This document shows, piece after piece, positions 29,945 through 40,563 of a stretch of DNA of 64,000 nucleotides. The stretch's first letter is position 1. Each line of letters begins with the position of its first letter. The stretch is from an uncultured Ruminiclostridium sp. (GTDB taxonomy: Bacteria > Bacillota > Clostridia > Oscillospirales > Ruminococcaceae). The DNA is taken from contig CANQXF010000005.1 of the NCBI GenBank assembly GCA_947627695.1, positions 62,001-126,000 of the forward strand, read 5' to 3'. The notes beneath the pieces were generated by a model. It ran no database searches and was not told the origin of the DNA. It was given only the letters and a program-made list of their open reading frames with translations. The position numbers and the translations under genes were made by a program.

Positions 29945-31764
29945 AATATCTCCTGTATAAACAAATATAATTCCTTTGCCGTTTCTTCATTTACTCCCGC
30001 AGTCTTTGCAAGCTGCTCCTGCGTTGCCGCTTTAAGGGCTTTTTTCGTCTTATACTCCTTGAGCAGCTTTATGGCTTTCGCTTCGCCTATGCCCTTTACA
30101 CGGGTCAGCTCTAAGGTCTGCTGTTTTTTGCCGTGGCTCTGCCGCTGGAAATTGATGGAAAAGCGGTGGACTTCGTCCTGTATCTGTGTTATCAGGGAAA
30201 AGACCTTTTTGTTGCCGTTCACCTGTATTTCCCCGCCCTCGGTGGCTATGGCGCGGGTGCGGTGCTTGTCGTCCTTGACAAGTCCGAAAAGGCTCACTTC
30301 TATGCCCATTCGGTCAAGGACTTCCTTTACTGCGGAAACGTGACCTTTGCCGCCGTCAAGAAGTATCAGGTCAGGGAGGGGAGAAAAACTCTCGTCCCCG
30401 TCAAGATAATGCTGAAAACGACGCTCTATCACTTCCTGCATACAGGCGTAGTCGTCTATCCCCTCAACGTATTTGATGTTGAATTTTTTATAGCCCTGCT
30501 TGTAAGGCCTGCCGTTGCGGTAGACTATCATTCCCGCAACACGGGTGGTCTCGCCCATATTTGAAATATCGTAGCTTTCGATTACGCTTGGGGTCCTGGG
30601 AAGTCCCAGAATGTTTTTCAGATCCTCTAAAGCCGCTATCTCCTTGGCTGTTCTTCCCACACGAAGGGCGAGATATTCGCTGGCGTTTCCCGCCGCAAGG
30701 GTGACCTGAGTCAGCCCCTCGCCCCGCTTGGGATAAACTATCGTGACCCTGTGCTTGAAGCGGTCGGTGAAGTAGCTTTCAAGAAGCTCTTTCCCCTCTA
30801 TCTCACCTGCAAGGTACAGCTCTTTCGGCATTTCCGTCTTTTCGGAATAGTATTCCACCAGAAAATCCTCAACTGCCTGCTCCTTGTCAAGAGTTTCGCC
30901 GATAAAAATGTTTTCCTTGTCCACCAATCTGCCGCCGCGGTATTTCACCACAGCAACGCTGAGCAGCTCCCCGTTCAAGGCGGATGCGATAACGTCATAA
31001 TCCGTCTTTTTGGAGGAATAAATGTGCTGTGACAGCTCCGCCTTCTGAATGGCGGCTATCCTGTCACGCACCTCAGCCGCTTTCTCAAATTCCAGCTTTT
31101 CGGCGTATTCCTCCATTTCGGCGGTAAGACGTTCTATGCTTTGCTTGCTGCCGTGCTTGATGTAATTTATTGCTTCGTCAACGTGCTTGCGGTATTCGTC
31201 TGGGGTCAGCTTTCCCATACAAACGCCCATACAGCGCCCGATGTGATAGTTGAGGCAGGGGCGTTCCTTGCCGAAATCACGGGGGAATTTCCTGTTGCAG
31301 GTGGGGAGCTTGAACAGCTTGTTCGCTTCCTCAACAGCCTGCTTCACCGTGTAGCCGCCTGTGTAGGGACCGATGTATTCGGCGGACTTGTCGTCGGTTT
31401 GCAGGGCGTAGGTTATGCGGGGATAATCTCCGCCGCTTATCTTGATATAATTGTAGCCCTTGTCGTCCTTTAAAAGAATGTTGTACTTGGGACTGTGGAG
31501 CTTTATCAGGCTCGCCTCCAGCACAAGGGCGTCAAGCTCAGTGGCGGTGACGATAAAGTCGAAGTCGTTGATGTTCTGCACAAGGCGGTAGGTTTTGGCG
31601 TTGTGGCTCTCGATGGCTCTGAAATAGCTTGACACACGGTTTTTCAGGGCTTTTGCCTTGCCGATATATATTATTTTTCCGCCGCTGTCCTTCATCTGGT
31701 AAACGCCCGGGGACAGGGGGAGCTTGTTGGCTTTTTCACGAAGATACGGTATTCTCTCGTTCAT
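29941..31764 (-). CDS. uvrC: Excinuclease ABC subunit C
   Basis: LPLSPGVYQMKDSGGKIIYIGKAKALKNRVSSYF; C-terminal HhH. Confidence 0.97.
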   Translation of the reverse strand: MNERIPYLREKANKLPLSPGVYQMKDSGGKIIYIGKAKALKNRVSSYFRAIESHNAKTYRLVQNINDFDFIVTATELDALVLEASLIKLHSPKYNILLKDDKGYNYIKISGGDYPRITYALQTDDKSAEYIGPYTGGYTVKQAVEEANKLFKLPTCNRKFPRDFGKERPCLNYHIGRCMGVCMGKLTPDEYRKHVDEAINYIKHGSKQSIERLTAEMEEYAEKLEFEKAAEVRDRIAAIQKAELSQHIYSSKKTDYDVIASALNGELLSVAVVKYRGGRLVDKENIFIGETLDKEQAVEDFLVEYYSEKTEMPKELYLAGEIEGKELLESYFTDRFKHRVTIVYPKRGEGLTQVTLAAGNASEYLALRVGRTAKEIAALEDLKNILGLPRTPSVIESYDISNMGETTRVAGMIVYRNGRPYKQGYKKFNIKYVEGIDDYACMQEVIERRFQHYLDGDESFSPLPDLILLDGGKGHVSAVKEVLDRMGIEVSLFGLVKDDKHRTRAIATEGGEIQVNGNKKVFSLITQIQDEVHRFSINFQRQSHGKKQQTLELTRVKGIGEAKAIKLLKEYKTKKALKAATQEQLAKTAGVNEETAKELYLFIQEIL

Positions 31765-31985
31765 ATTTTTTCTTTCAGAAATAAGTCTTTATATTTACAC
31801 ATTGTATATTATAACACATCAATATATAAAAAGCAACCGCAAAAATCGCTTTTTAAGCTGATATTTATGTGAATATTTTCGGTTAGTATTGACTTATTTT
31901 CTTATTGACAAATGCTTATAACAGTGATATAATTTCCTATATAAATAAATTAGCGTTGTGCAACTTCATAAAAGGAGAGAATAAA

Positions 31986-32243
31986 ATGGAGAAAATAACC
32001 GTTGAAATCAAGGGTATGATGTGCGGAATGTGCGAGGCGCACGTAAACGACGGGGTGAGGAACGCCTTTAAGGTGAAAAAGGTAACTTCCTCAAGGAGCA
32101 AGAACCAGACGGTCATTCTCACCGAAGAGGACATTCCCGACGAAAAGATCAGGGAGGTCATTTCAAAAACAGGTTATGAGGTGGGGGAAATAAGCCGTGA
32201 AAGCGGCGAAAAGAAAGGTTTTTTCTCTTCGCTGAAAAAATAG
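31986..32243 (+). CDS. HMA-domain (copper-chaperone-like) protein
   Basis: MEKITVEIKGMMCGMCEAHVNDGVRNAF. Confidence 0.88.
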   Translation: MEKITVEIKGMMCGMCEAHVNDGVRNAFKVKKVTSSRSKNQTVILTEEDIPDEKIREVISKTGYEVGEISRESGEKKGFFSSLKK

Positions 32244-32297
32244 CTCGCCGCACTTGAAAAATTCCAAAAAATGTGGTATTATATATAATTAAAAGAG

Positions 32298-32741
32298 GTG
32301 AGCTCATTGAAGATTTCAACAAAGGGACGGTACGCTCTGCGTATGCTCCTGGATCTTGCGGAGCATCGGAACAGCGGCTTTATCGCACTCAAAGACATCG
32401 CCGAGCGCCAGCACATCTCAAAAAAATATCTGGAACAGATAATACCTTTGTTCAACAAAAGCGGGATACTCAAGACGAACCGAGGCTTTCAAGGCGGTTA
32501 TCAGCTTGCCAGCACCCCTGACAAATACACCGTGGGGCAGATACTGAGGCTGACTGAAGGAAGTCTTGCGCCTGTTAGCTGCCTTGACCACGAGCCAAAC
32601 GAATGCGAGCGACAACACGATTGTCTGACCCTGCCCGTGTGGGAGGGGCTGTACAAGGTGATAACGGAGTATCTTGACAGCGTGACGCTCCAGGACATTC
32701 TGGACAAGCATTCCGCAAAAGCAGACGATTACGTCATCTGA
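32298..32741 (+). CDS. Rrf2-family transcriptional regulator
   Basis: MKISTKGRYALRMLLDLAEH, IAERQHISKKYLEQI; upstream of and convergent with cysK. Confidence 0.9.
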   Translation: MSSLKISTKGRYALRMLLDLAEHRNSGFIALKDIAERQHISKKYLEQIIPLFNKSGILKTNRGFQGGYQLASTPDKYTVGQILRLTEGSLAPVSCLDHEPNECERQHDCLTLPVWEGLYKVITEYLDSVTLQDILDKHSAKADDYVI

Positions 32742-32816
32742 AAAAAAGAAAAAACAAAGTCCTGTAAAATGCTTTCCTGCCGCATTTTACAGGGCTTTGC
32801 CTTTTTATTTGTTATC

Positions 32817-33746
32817 TCAGTCGGAGAACATGGGTGTTGAGAGGTAGCGCTCGCCTGTGTCGGGGAGCACGGCGACTATGTTCTTTCCCTGATTTTCAGG
32901 ACGGAGGGCAAGCTGAGTTGCCGCCCACACCGCCGCGCCTGAGGAAATTCCCACAAGAACGCCTTCTGTTCTTGCGATGAGCTTTCCTGTGGCAAAAGCG
33001 TCGTCGTTTTCAACAGGGATTATCTCGTCATACACGGAGGTGTCAAGAGTGTCGGGGACAAAGCCTGCGCCTATGCCTTGTATCTTGTGAGGTCCTGACG
33101 TTCCCTTTGAAAGCACGGGGGAGCTTGCAGGCTCTACTGCAACAACCTTCAGATCGGGATTTTTGCTTTTCAGGAAATTGCCCACGCCTGACAAAGTGCC
33201 GCCTGTTCCTACGCCTGCGACGAAAAAGTCCACCTTGCCGTCGGTGTCAGCCCAGATCTCAGGACCTGTGGTCTTGAAATGGATTGCGGGGTTGGCGGGA
33301 TTTACAAACTGCCCCGGAATAAAGCTGCCCGGCGTTTCGGCGGCAAGCTCGTTTGCCTTGGCTATTGCGCCACTCATTCCCTTTGCGCCCTCGGTAAGCA
33401 CGAGCTGTGCGCCGTATGCTTTAAGCAGGTTCCTACGCTCAACGCTCATAGTTTCAGGCATGGTAAGTATTATCTTGTATCCTCTTGCCGCGGCCACCGA
33501 TGCAAGTCCTATACCTGTGTTTCCGCTGGTGGGCTCGATTATAACGGCGCCGGGCTTTAAAAGTCCCTTTTCCTCGGCGTCGTCTATCATAGCTTTGGCT
33601 ATCCTGTCCTTTACGCTTCCTGCGGGATTGAAATACTCCAGCTTGGCTATAATGGGAGCGCTCAGTCCCTTTTCAGCGGAATAGTTGTTCAGCTTGAGAA
33701 GCGGTGTTTTTCCGATAAGGTCTGTGATTTTTTCTGCAATAGGCAT
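32817..33746 (-). CDS. cysK: Cysteine synthase A
   Basis: [39 protein letters not shown]. Confidence 0.96.
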   Translation of the reverse strand: MPIAEKITDLIGKTPLLKLNNYSAEKGLSAPIIAKLEYFNPAGSVKDRIAKAMIDDAEEKGLLKPGAVIIEPTSGNTGIGLASVAAARGYKIILTMPETMSVERRNLLKAYGAQLVLTEGAKGMSGAIAKANELAAETPGSFIPGQFVNPANPAIHFKTTGPEIWADTDGKVDFFVAGVGTGGTLSGVGNFLKSKNPDLKVVAVEPASSPVLSKGTSGPHKIQGIGAGFVPDTLDTSVYDEIIPVENDDAFATGKLIARTEGVLVGISSGAAVWAATQLALRPENQGKNIVAVLPDTGERYLSTPMFSD

Positions 33747-34057
33747 CGTTTTCTCCTTTCAGGTCAAAACCTATAAAACCTACGTTTATTATAGGCATTA
33801 TTATATCACTTTATCTGCCATTTGTCAACAGCTTTTTTTAAAATTTATGCAAAAAATTTTCATTTATATGGGACAAGACCCTATATTTTATTTGACAAGG
33901 GGAAATTTTGGTGTTATAATTAACTTATGCAAGAGTAAATCAAAATTATTGCAAAAAATAAAGATAAAATTCAGCCTGTGTTTGCCCGTGTCATTTTCTT
34001 TTCTTCACTCTTTTCGCAGTAAAGCAGGCGCTATCACGTTTTTTCGGAGGAAGGAAT

Positions 34058-34636
34058 ATGAAAGACAACCTGCACGAACTGATTTTTGTTCTTGACCAGA
34101 GCACGTCCATAAAGGAGCATTATGACAGCGCAGTTGAAAATCTCAGAAAGCTGATAACTTCACAGAAAAAGCTGTCAGAGTCGGCGAACGTTACCATAAC
34201 CGCTTTCGGCAACGATTATATCCCCGTATTTGACGGAAAGCCTATCAGCAAGGTCAAATTTGTAAAAAAGCTGTTCCCTGACAGCGGCGTATGCCCGATG
34301 ATAGATTCCGTTATGAGGACTATCGACAGCGTTGGAGAAAGGCTGAGTCAGACTCCTGAGGAGGAGCGCCCCTCAAAGGTGATAGTCACAATAGTGACCT
34401 TCGGCCGTGACAACGCAAGCAAAAAGCACACCTACGACGAGCTTGCAAGAAAGATACAGGAGCAAAGCGGCATTTATAAATGGAGCTTTTTCCTTGTAAC
34501 CGACTTTTCAATAAATATGGAAAAGCTGGGGATAAAGGAGGACAATACCATAATCATACACAGGGACGACGCTGATACCTTTAAGACCGCTTATGCGGAG
34601 CTGGACAAAAAGATAGCACAGATAAGAAATTCGTAA
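34058..34636 (+). CDS. VWA (von Willebrand factor A) domain protein
   Basis: ELIFVLDQSTSIKEHYDSAVENL (MIDAS-like DxSxS); no obvious TerY/Tel neighbours. Confidence 0.75.
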   Translation: MKDNLHELIFVLDQSTSIKEHYDSAVENLRKLITSQKKLSESANVTITAFGNDYIPVFDGKPISKVKFVKKLFPDSGVCPMIDSVMRTIDSVGERLSQTPEEERPSKVIVTIVTFGRDNASKKHTYDELARKIQEQSGIYKWSFFLVTDFSINMEKLGIKEDNTIIIHRDDADTFKTAYAELDKKIAQIRNS

Positions 34637-34646
34637 AAGAAAAAAT

Positions 34647-34680
34647 AAAGAGCAGCTTTAAGCTGCTCTTTTTGTTTTTT
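34647..34680. terminator. Terminator hairpin
   Basis: aagagcagcttt-aagctgctcttttt. Confidence 0.85.
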
Positions 34681-34707
34681 ACAGACAATATTCAATTGTT
34701 AAGAGAC

Positions 34708-34887
34708 TTAGCAGCAGCCCTGCTTGGGAGCGAAGGACTGGCAGTCGGTGCAGTGGAGCTTGGTCGTGTCGTTGTCACGAGCGCCCACCTTGATCTTTTC
34801 AAGGCTGCAATAATCGGCGCAGCAGCAGTGGTGTTTGCAGTTTTCTATTGAACATTCTATGGCTTTGTTGGCAAATTCGGTTCCCAT
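34708..34887 (-). CDS. Small Cys-rich DUF1540-like protein
   Basis: Manual translation MGTEFANKAIECSIENCKHHCCCADYCSLEKIKVGARDNDTTKLHCTDCQSFAPKQGCC (59 aa, below the ORF track cutoff). Confidence 0.8.
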   Translation of the reverse strand: MGTEFANKAIECSIENCKHHCCCADYCSLEKIKVGARDNDTTKLHCTDCQSFAPKQGCC

Positions 34888-35000
34888 AAGTCTTTCCTCC
34901 GTAAAAGAAAATTAAGGCAACGCCCCGCAAAAAATATGTTTTTGCGAGGTACTGCCTTAATATTTTTTATTCAATTTTCTTTTTTATGCAATGAAAAAAC

Positions 35001-35648
35001 TTACAGGATAAAATCAGCGACCTTGCGCATATTTTCAGCTATGTATGATGCACCGTGGGAGGAAAGCTCCTCTTCACTGCCGTAGCCGCTGAGAACGCCC
35101 ACAGAAGCTATGCCGTTCTCTTTTGCTCCGTCTATGTCGTGGAACCTGTCGCCCACCATAACGACGGAGCTTTTGTCGGTTATTTTCAGGTTTTCCAGAA
35201 CGTACTTTATAATTTCAGACTTGGAGTTTCTGCCGCCGTGGTCAAGCTCTGCGCCGCCGATAAAGTCAAAATATTTCGCAATGTCAAAATATTCCAGAAT
35301 AGGGACAGCAAAGCATTCGGGCTTGGAGGTGGCGAGGGCTGTAATTTTTCCCGCCGCTTTCAGATTTTGGAGCAGCTCCCTGGTGCCGTTTACCAGAGTG
35401 CATTCCTTCCAGCCTGTTTTTGAGTAGCGTTCTCTGTACTTTGCCACCGCTTTTTCCGCCTGAGCGTCGTCAAAGCCGCAGAACGCTTTAAACTGGTCAA
35501 AAAGAGGAGGTCCGATAAAGGAGGAAAGACTGCTTTTGTCCTCCACGGTGATATTAAAGCTGTCAAGAGCGTAGATAACGCAGTTGGAGATCCCCTCAAA
35601 GGGGTCGGTTATAGTTCCGTCAAGGTCAAAAAGTATGTATTTATACAT
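35001..35648 (-). CDS. HAD-superfamily phosphatase (phosphoglycolate phosphatase-like)
   Basis: ILFDLDGTITDPFEGI, VMVGDRFHDIDGA. Confidence 0.9.
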   Translation of the reverse strand: MYKYILFDLDGTITDPFEGISNCVIYALDSFNITVEDKSSLSSFIGPPLFDQFKAFCGFDDAQAEKAVAKYRERYSKTGWKECTLVNGTRELLQNLKAAGKITALATSKPECFAVPILEYFDIAKYFDFIGGAELDHGGRNSKSEIIKYVLENLKITDKSSVVMVGDRFHDIDGAKENGIASVGVLSGYGSEEELSSHGASYIAENMRKVADFIL

Positions 35649-36154
35649 TACTGCTTGCCCTTTCTTTTTTTCTTTTCGGGTATCTCCATGGAATATTCCC
35701 CGCCGAGAACGGAGGGAGCCGCCTCGTACTTCTTTTCCCTTGAGGAGTTAAGGTGTTCCTTTATCTTATCACGGTTGGCGATGATCGCTATTGCCAGCGT
35801 TATGAAAAAGACGAAGATTATGGGCATATAAAGCTGGGCGGGGCTTTGCTCCGCTATTCCCCTTTCGCTGTATATCCCTCTGAAAATTCCATAAATTACT
35901 ATGGAAATTATCATTCCAACTGTATGAAAGCAAAGGGCGATCTTGTAGTGCTTCAGCATTACGATAACGGTGCCTGTGATGTAAAATACCACCGAATTTA
36001 TCAGCCACAGCTTTAACACAAAGTGGTTTGCTATCGTTTCGTCCACAAGTCCGCCGCCCATAAGGGCGATGGGAGTGAGTATCCCGAAAATTATGCCCCA
36101 GATAGAGGTTATTATCAATTCAACTGCTTTTAAGATATTTATTACGATTTTCAT
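35648..36154 (-). CDS. Four-TM membrane protein, unknown
   Basis: Hydrophobic ORF MKIVINILKAVELIITSIWGIIFG... Confidence 0.65.
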   Translation of the reverse strand: MKIVINILKAVELIITSIWGIIFGILTPIALMGGGLVDETIANHFVLKLWLINSVVFYITGTVIVMLKHYKIALCFHTVGMIISIVIYGIFRGIYSERGIAEQSPAQLYMPIIFVFFITLAIAIIANRDKIKEHLNSSREKKYEAAPSVLGGEYSMEIPEKKKRKGKQ

Positions 36155-36324
36155 TTTTTTGCCTTTCCTTTGGCTTGCTGAGAATAATGATAGCATATTT
36201 TTTCAGAAAAGGCAATATAAAATTTAAAAAACTTCCTATCATAATGACTTTGCTTTTTGCAGATATTATCATTGCGGCGGGATTTTGGGATACCGCCGCA
36301 ATACGTGAAAAAGGGAATTTTACA

Positions 36325-37548
36325 ATGAAAAAAATTTTATGTTTATATATTCCGATATTTTGTTTAACGATATTATTATTCCTGCAAATCTCATTCTATT
36401 ACACCGCCGTGCCTGACAATTTCTTCCGTGAGGAAGAGGGAAAATTTGCGCTGAAGGCGTATCCTATGATAACCGTCAAGGAAACGGGAGAGAGCGTTCC
36501 CACCGTGCGGACGGGCGGCGAACGGACAATGACGGCGACGCTTTACGGGATAATCCCGATAAAAAACGTTACGGTAACAAGTACGGCGGCGCCCCGTCTT
36601 ATACCCTCGGGAGAGGCGTTCGGACTGAAAATGCTGACGGAGGGGATATATGTGACAGATTACGGCTACGTTGACGGCGTACTGGGAATACGCTCTCCTG
36701 CAAAGGAGGCGGGGCTTGAGATAGGGGACGTGATAATTTCCGCCAACGGAAAAAAGCTGTCTTCCGCAAACGAGCTTTCCGACGCAGTGCAGGCGGACGG
36801 CAAAAGGACGGTGCTTACCGTAAGAAGGGACGGCAGGGATATGACGATTGAGATAACGCCTGAATGTTCAAAGGCGGACGGATTGTTCAAGCTGGGTATC
36901 TGGACAAGGGACAGCTGTGCGGGGATAGGAACGCTTACCTACTATGACGAGGAAAACTGCACCTTCGGCGGGCTGGGTCATTCGGTGTGCGATGTGGATA
37001 CGGGAACGGTGCTTTCGCTTTCAAAGGGGGAGACTGTGCCTGTAAGGATAAACAGAGTGGTGAAAGGCGTTGACGGAAGTCCGGGAGAATTGTGCGGCAG
37101 CTTTATGTCCGCCTCCCCCAGCGGGAGCATTGCGCTGAACACCGACTGCGGAGTGTTCGGGTATTACAGCGGCTCTCCCACAGGAGAAAGCCTGCCCGTT
37201 GCGTTCAAGCAGGATATCGAGGTGGGGGCGGCGCAGATAATAACTACGATAGACGGAATGACGCCGCAGTATTTTGATATCGAGATAGAAAAGGTGAACT
37301 ACAACAGCGACACCGCCGTGAAAAATATGGTGATAAGGATAACGGACGAGGAACTGCTTTCCAAGGCGGGAGGAATAGTTCAGGGTATGAGTGGAAGTCC
37401 CATAATCCAGAACGGAAAAATTGCGGGAGCAGTTACTCACGTTTTTGTGAACGACGTTTCAAGGGGCTACGCAATTTTTGCAGAAAATATGTATGGAGTT
37501 TCATCAAAGCTGGAAAAGGGAGAAGTAAGCAATCTTAATGCAGCTTGA
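36325..37548 (+). CDS. spoIVB: SpoIVB-like S55 peptidase with PDZ domain
   Basis: VTDYGYVDGVLGIRSPAKEAGLEIGDVIISANG (PDZ), GLGHSVCDVDTG, IVQGMSGSPIIQNGKIAGAVTHVFVND. Confidence 0.88.
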   Translation: MKKILCLYIPIFCLTILLFLQISFYYTAVPDNFFREEEGKFALKAYPMITVKETGESVPTVRTGGERTMTATLYGIIPIKNVTVTSTAAPRLIPSGEAFGLKMLTEGIYVTDYGYVDGVLGIRSPAKEAGLEIGDVIISANGKKLSSANELSDAVQADGKRTVLTVRRDGRDMTIEITPECSKADGLFKLGIWTRDSCAGIGTLTYYDEENCTFGGLGHSVCDVDTGTVLSLSKGETVPVRINRVVKGVDGSPGELCGSFMSASPSGSIALNTDCGVFGYYSGSPTGESLPVAFKQDIEVGAAQIITTIDGMTPQYFDIEIEKVNYNSDTAVKNMVIRITDEELLSKAGGIVQGMSGSPIIQNGKIAGAVTHVFVNDVSRGYAIFAENMYGVSSKLEKGEVSNLNAA

Positions 37549-37661
37549 ACGGCATTTGCGGCGAAAACACACTTCGCCGCTTTTGCGTTTTTTGTATTGA
37601 CAAAGCTGAAATAAAAAAATATAATTGAATAAAAGGATTTGCTTTGGAGGAACGCCTGTAA

Positions 37662-38309
37662 ATGAATAAATTCATGGTTTTCGGCGGCGGCACAAATTAC
37701 GGACATATTCCCGAAATAAATAAGGGGGATCTTGTGGTCGCGGCGGACAAGGGGTATTACAACTGTATAAAAGCGGGGATAAAGCCTGATATTGCGGTGG
37801 GCGACTGGGATTCCGCAAGCGCGCCCGACGATTGCGAGAGGATAGACCTGGCGGTGGAAAAGGACGATACCGACACTCTCGCCGCGCTGAGAGAGGGGAT
37901 AAAGCGGGGCTTTTCCGAATTTCACATTTACTGCGGGACTGGCGGGGACAGGTTCGACCACACCCTTGCCAATCTGCAAAGCCTTGCGTTTTTATCAAAG
38001 CAGGGGAAAACAGGCTATCTTTACGATAACGCCTGCGTTATCACGGCCGTGACTGACGGCAGGCTTTTCTTCCCTCCAGCAGATGGCGGGGACATAAGCG
38101 TTTTTGCCGCTGACGGAACGGCGCAGGGCGTTACGATAAGGGGACTGAAATATTCCCTTTCCGAGGGGGAGCTGAAATGCGATTTTCCGCTTGGGGTGAG
38201 CAATTCTTTTGTGGGAAAAGCGGCGGAAATTTCAGTCAAGAAAGGTACGCTGCTGGTGGTGTTCCCGATAAGCAATTTTCCCGCAAAAGGAGAAGAAAAT
38301 GGAGTTTGA
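37662..38309 (+). CDS. thiN: Thiamine diphosphokinase
   Basis: VVAADKGYYNCIKAGIKPDIAVGDWDSA, DTDTLAALREGI, GTGGDRFDHTLANL. Confidence 0.92.
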   Translation: MNKFMVFGGGTNYGHIPEINKGDLVVAADKGYYNCIKAGIKPDIAVGDWDSASAPDDCERIDLAVEKDDTDTLAALREGIKRGFSEFHIYCGTGGDRFDHTLANLQSLAFLSKQGKTGYLYDNACVITAVTDGRLFFPPADGGDISVFAADGTAQGVTIRGLKYSLSEGELKCDFPLGVSNSFVGKAAEISVKKGTLLVVFPISNFPAKGEENGV

Positions 38310-38940
38310 GGGATATATTTTCGATCTGGACGGAACGCTGCTGGAGTCGGGGGACGTGTGGAGAGAGATAGACGAGGAGTTTCTCGGCAGCAGAGGACTG
38401 ACGCTGACCGAGGGGTACATAAAGGCGGTGGCGTCGTTAAGGCTGTCGGACGCCGCGGAATTTACCGTCAGGGAATACTCTCTGGAAGAAAAGGCGGAGG
38501 ATATAGCAAGGCTGTGGGTATCAATGGCGGAGAAAAAGTACGCCGAGGAGGTAACGCTGAAGCCTTTTGCAAAGGAGCTTTTGCACAAGCTGAAAAGCGA
38601 GGGGAAAAAGCTGGGCATTGCAACCACCGCACACAAAAATCTTTACGTTCCCGCGATGAAAAGAAACGGGATATACGGTCTGTTCGATACGATAATCGAC
38701 GCAGATACTGTCAATGCGGGAAAGGACAGCCCGCTGATATTTCTTAAAGCGGCGCAGGCGCTGGGGAAAAAGCCGTGCGAATGCGCGGTGTTCGAGGATA
38801 CGCTACAAGGGCTCAGGTCGGCCGCTTCCTGCGGATTTTTCACCGTGGCGATAATGGACAAATTCAACAGCGGCAGCTTTGCGGAGATAGAAAAAACGGC
38901 GGATATGACCGCCGTGGATTTTGAAATATTTTTAAAATAA
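38299..38940 (+). CDS. HAD-superfamily hydrolase (beta-phosphoglucomutase-like)
   Basis: GYIFDLDGTLLESG, AVFEDTLQGLRSA. Confidence 0.9.
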   Translation: MEFEGYIFDLDGTLLESGDVWREIDEEFLGSRGLTLTEGYIKAVASLRLSDAAEFTVREYSLEEKAEDIARLWVSMAEKKYAEEVTLKPFAKELLHKLKSEGKKLGIATTAHKNLYVPAMKRNGIYGLFDTIIDADTVNAGKDSPLIFLKAAQALGKKPCECAVFEDTLQGLRSAASCGFFTVAIMDKFNSGSFAEIEKTADMTAVDFEIFLK

Positions 38941-40563
38941 CGGAGTGGGGCAAAGCCTGTAAAAATAGGCGCTGCCCTTTTTTCCTATCCTTTCGGTAAC
39001 TCCCATATAGCCTGTTATCTCAAGCATAATGCTGGGGTCGGTGGTTTTCATCAGCTTTCCCAGCTCCGCGAGGGTAAATTCCTCACTCAGTCCGTCGGGG
39101 AGGAAAAAGCTGTAATCCTGCGGCTTTTGCAGGTATATTTCGCGGCGCAGGGCGGTGGGAGTTTTGGAGTATTTCCCTCTGCCGCTTCGCCGCATCGTTT
39201 TTCTGCTGACGTAATTCACTCGCTCCACGTCAAGCTCCGCTATGCAGATCGTAAGATTGGGATCGGTGAGAAAGCTCTTTATGCGGTAAAGCTCAAGGAA
39301 AAATTTCGTGTAGCTGCTGAAATAGCGATAATTTCCCTCTGTGAGTATCTCGCCCGTCTTTGCGTCGGCGTTCAGCGTCCTTACACGGCGCTCAAAGGGG
39401 TATACCACCGTGACGTGGCAGGCTTGAAGCATTTTTTCCAGCTTTTTGTTAAGGCGGGAGAAGTTGGCGGTCTGTATCTCGTAAATTCCGTTTTCCGTCA
39501 CCACGTCGGCGTAAAAATCCCCTATCTTTGCCTCCTGGTCGCAGTCCTCGCCGTAATAATATTTCAGGGCGGAATGTATGCATTTTTCGTTGAGAGTGCC
39601 GATGTTCGTGTACTCGCGGCTTTTCGCCTTTTTCACGGCGGCGGCAAAGCGTTCGGCGTCAGGCTCCTTTATCACGCTTTCCTCGGCTTTGTAGGAGAAA
39701 ATTTCCGCCTGCTCGTTCTCAACAAAGGCGGGAACGCTGATACATTCGCTGCTCCCGATAATTCCGTCCGCAACGGCTTTAAGCTCGTCAAGGGCGTTGC
39801 TGACGGCGTAGCAGCGATCAGCCGCCCTGAACATTGAAGCGTCGTTGACGTTGTCACCAAAGCAGACAAGCTCGTCAGCTCCCAGCATTTCCTTGAGCTG
39901 CAAGGCGGCGTTGGCTTTGGACGCCTTGGCGGAAAACACCTCGTACCAAAATTCGTCCTTGTGGTATGTATCCATCTGCCCGTTGACGGCAAAGCCCTTT
40001 TCGGCGGAAAAAACGCCGTTCAGCGTTTCAATGGGGATAATGGAATTGAAAAAAGTGAAATAGTATATCCTGCCCTCGAAAAGCTGTTCGTAGCTGTCGC
40101 AGGGGCGCAGGGTGGTGTCGCCTTTTCTGTCCTTTAAATAGGTCTTGGTGCGGGCGGTATCGTAGGAAAGATAGCTGACCCGCTGTTCGCCGTCTATAAA
40201 TGCGTAGACGAGGGGAGTTTCGCCGTATTGCATTATCATTTGCTTTGCTTCTTCAAGGCTTTCGGGTTCAAAGTCGTTCATGGCGATAATCTCGCCTGTG
40301 TCGCCTTTCACTATGGCAACGCCGTTCTGAGTGATAACAGGGATAGATATTCCAGCCTTTTGCATTATGGGTCCTGCGCTGACAAAGCGTCTTGCCGTGG
40401 CGTAGGTGAACAGCACGTCCTGCTCTGAAAGCCGCCTGATAAGCTCCGCCGCCCTGTCCTTCAAGCCCGCTTTCATAGTCAGCAAGGTGCCGTCAAGGTC
40501 GGTGACGTAAAGAGTTTTGCGGGAGGGAGAGCCTGTGCGGTTTTTTAACTGTCCTTCCTTCAT
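38932..40563 (-). CDS. Cof-type HAD phosphatase fused to a C-terminal PD-(D/E)XK-like (DUF8091-like) domain
   Basis: N-term TLYVTDLDGTLLT...CFGDNVNDASMF; C-term IGTLNEKCIHSALKYYYGED...KIGDFYADVVTENGIYEIQTANFSRLNKKLEKML. Confidence 0.78.
   Translation of the reverse strand: MKEGQLKNRTGSPSRKTLYVTDLDGTLLTMKAGLKDRAAELIRRLSEQDVLFTYATARRFVSAGPIMQKAGISIPVITQNGVAIVKGDTGEIIAMNDFEPESLEEAKQMIMQYGETPLVYAFIDGEQRVSYLSYDTARTKTYLKDRKGDTTLRPCDSYEQLFEGRIYYFTFFNSIIPIETLNGVFSAEKGFAVNGQMDTYHKDEFWYEVFSAKASKANAALQLKEMLGADELVCFGDNVNDASMFRAADRCYAVSNALDELKAVADGIIGSSECISVPAFVENEQAEIFSYKAEESVIKEPDAERFAAAVKKAKSREYTNIGTLNEKCIHSALKYYYGEDCDQEAKIGDFYADVVTENGIYEIQTANFSRLNKKLEKMLQACHVTVVYPFERRVRTLNADAKTGEILTEGNYRYFSSYTKFFLELYRIKSFLTDPNLTICIAELDVERVNYVSRKTMRRSGRGKYSKTPTALRREIYLQKPQDYSFFLPDGLSEEFTLAELGKLMKTTDPSIMLEITGYMGVTERIGKKGSAYFYRLCPTPLF

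Noticed and set aside
34058-34636. VWA protein considered as part of a Ter/tellurite or defence cluster
   Set aside because: No TerD, TerC or kinase/phosphatase partners in the surrounding genes; looks solitary.
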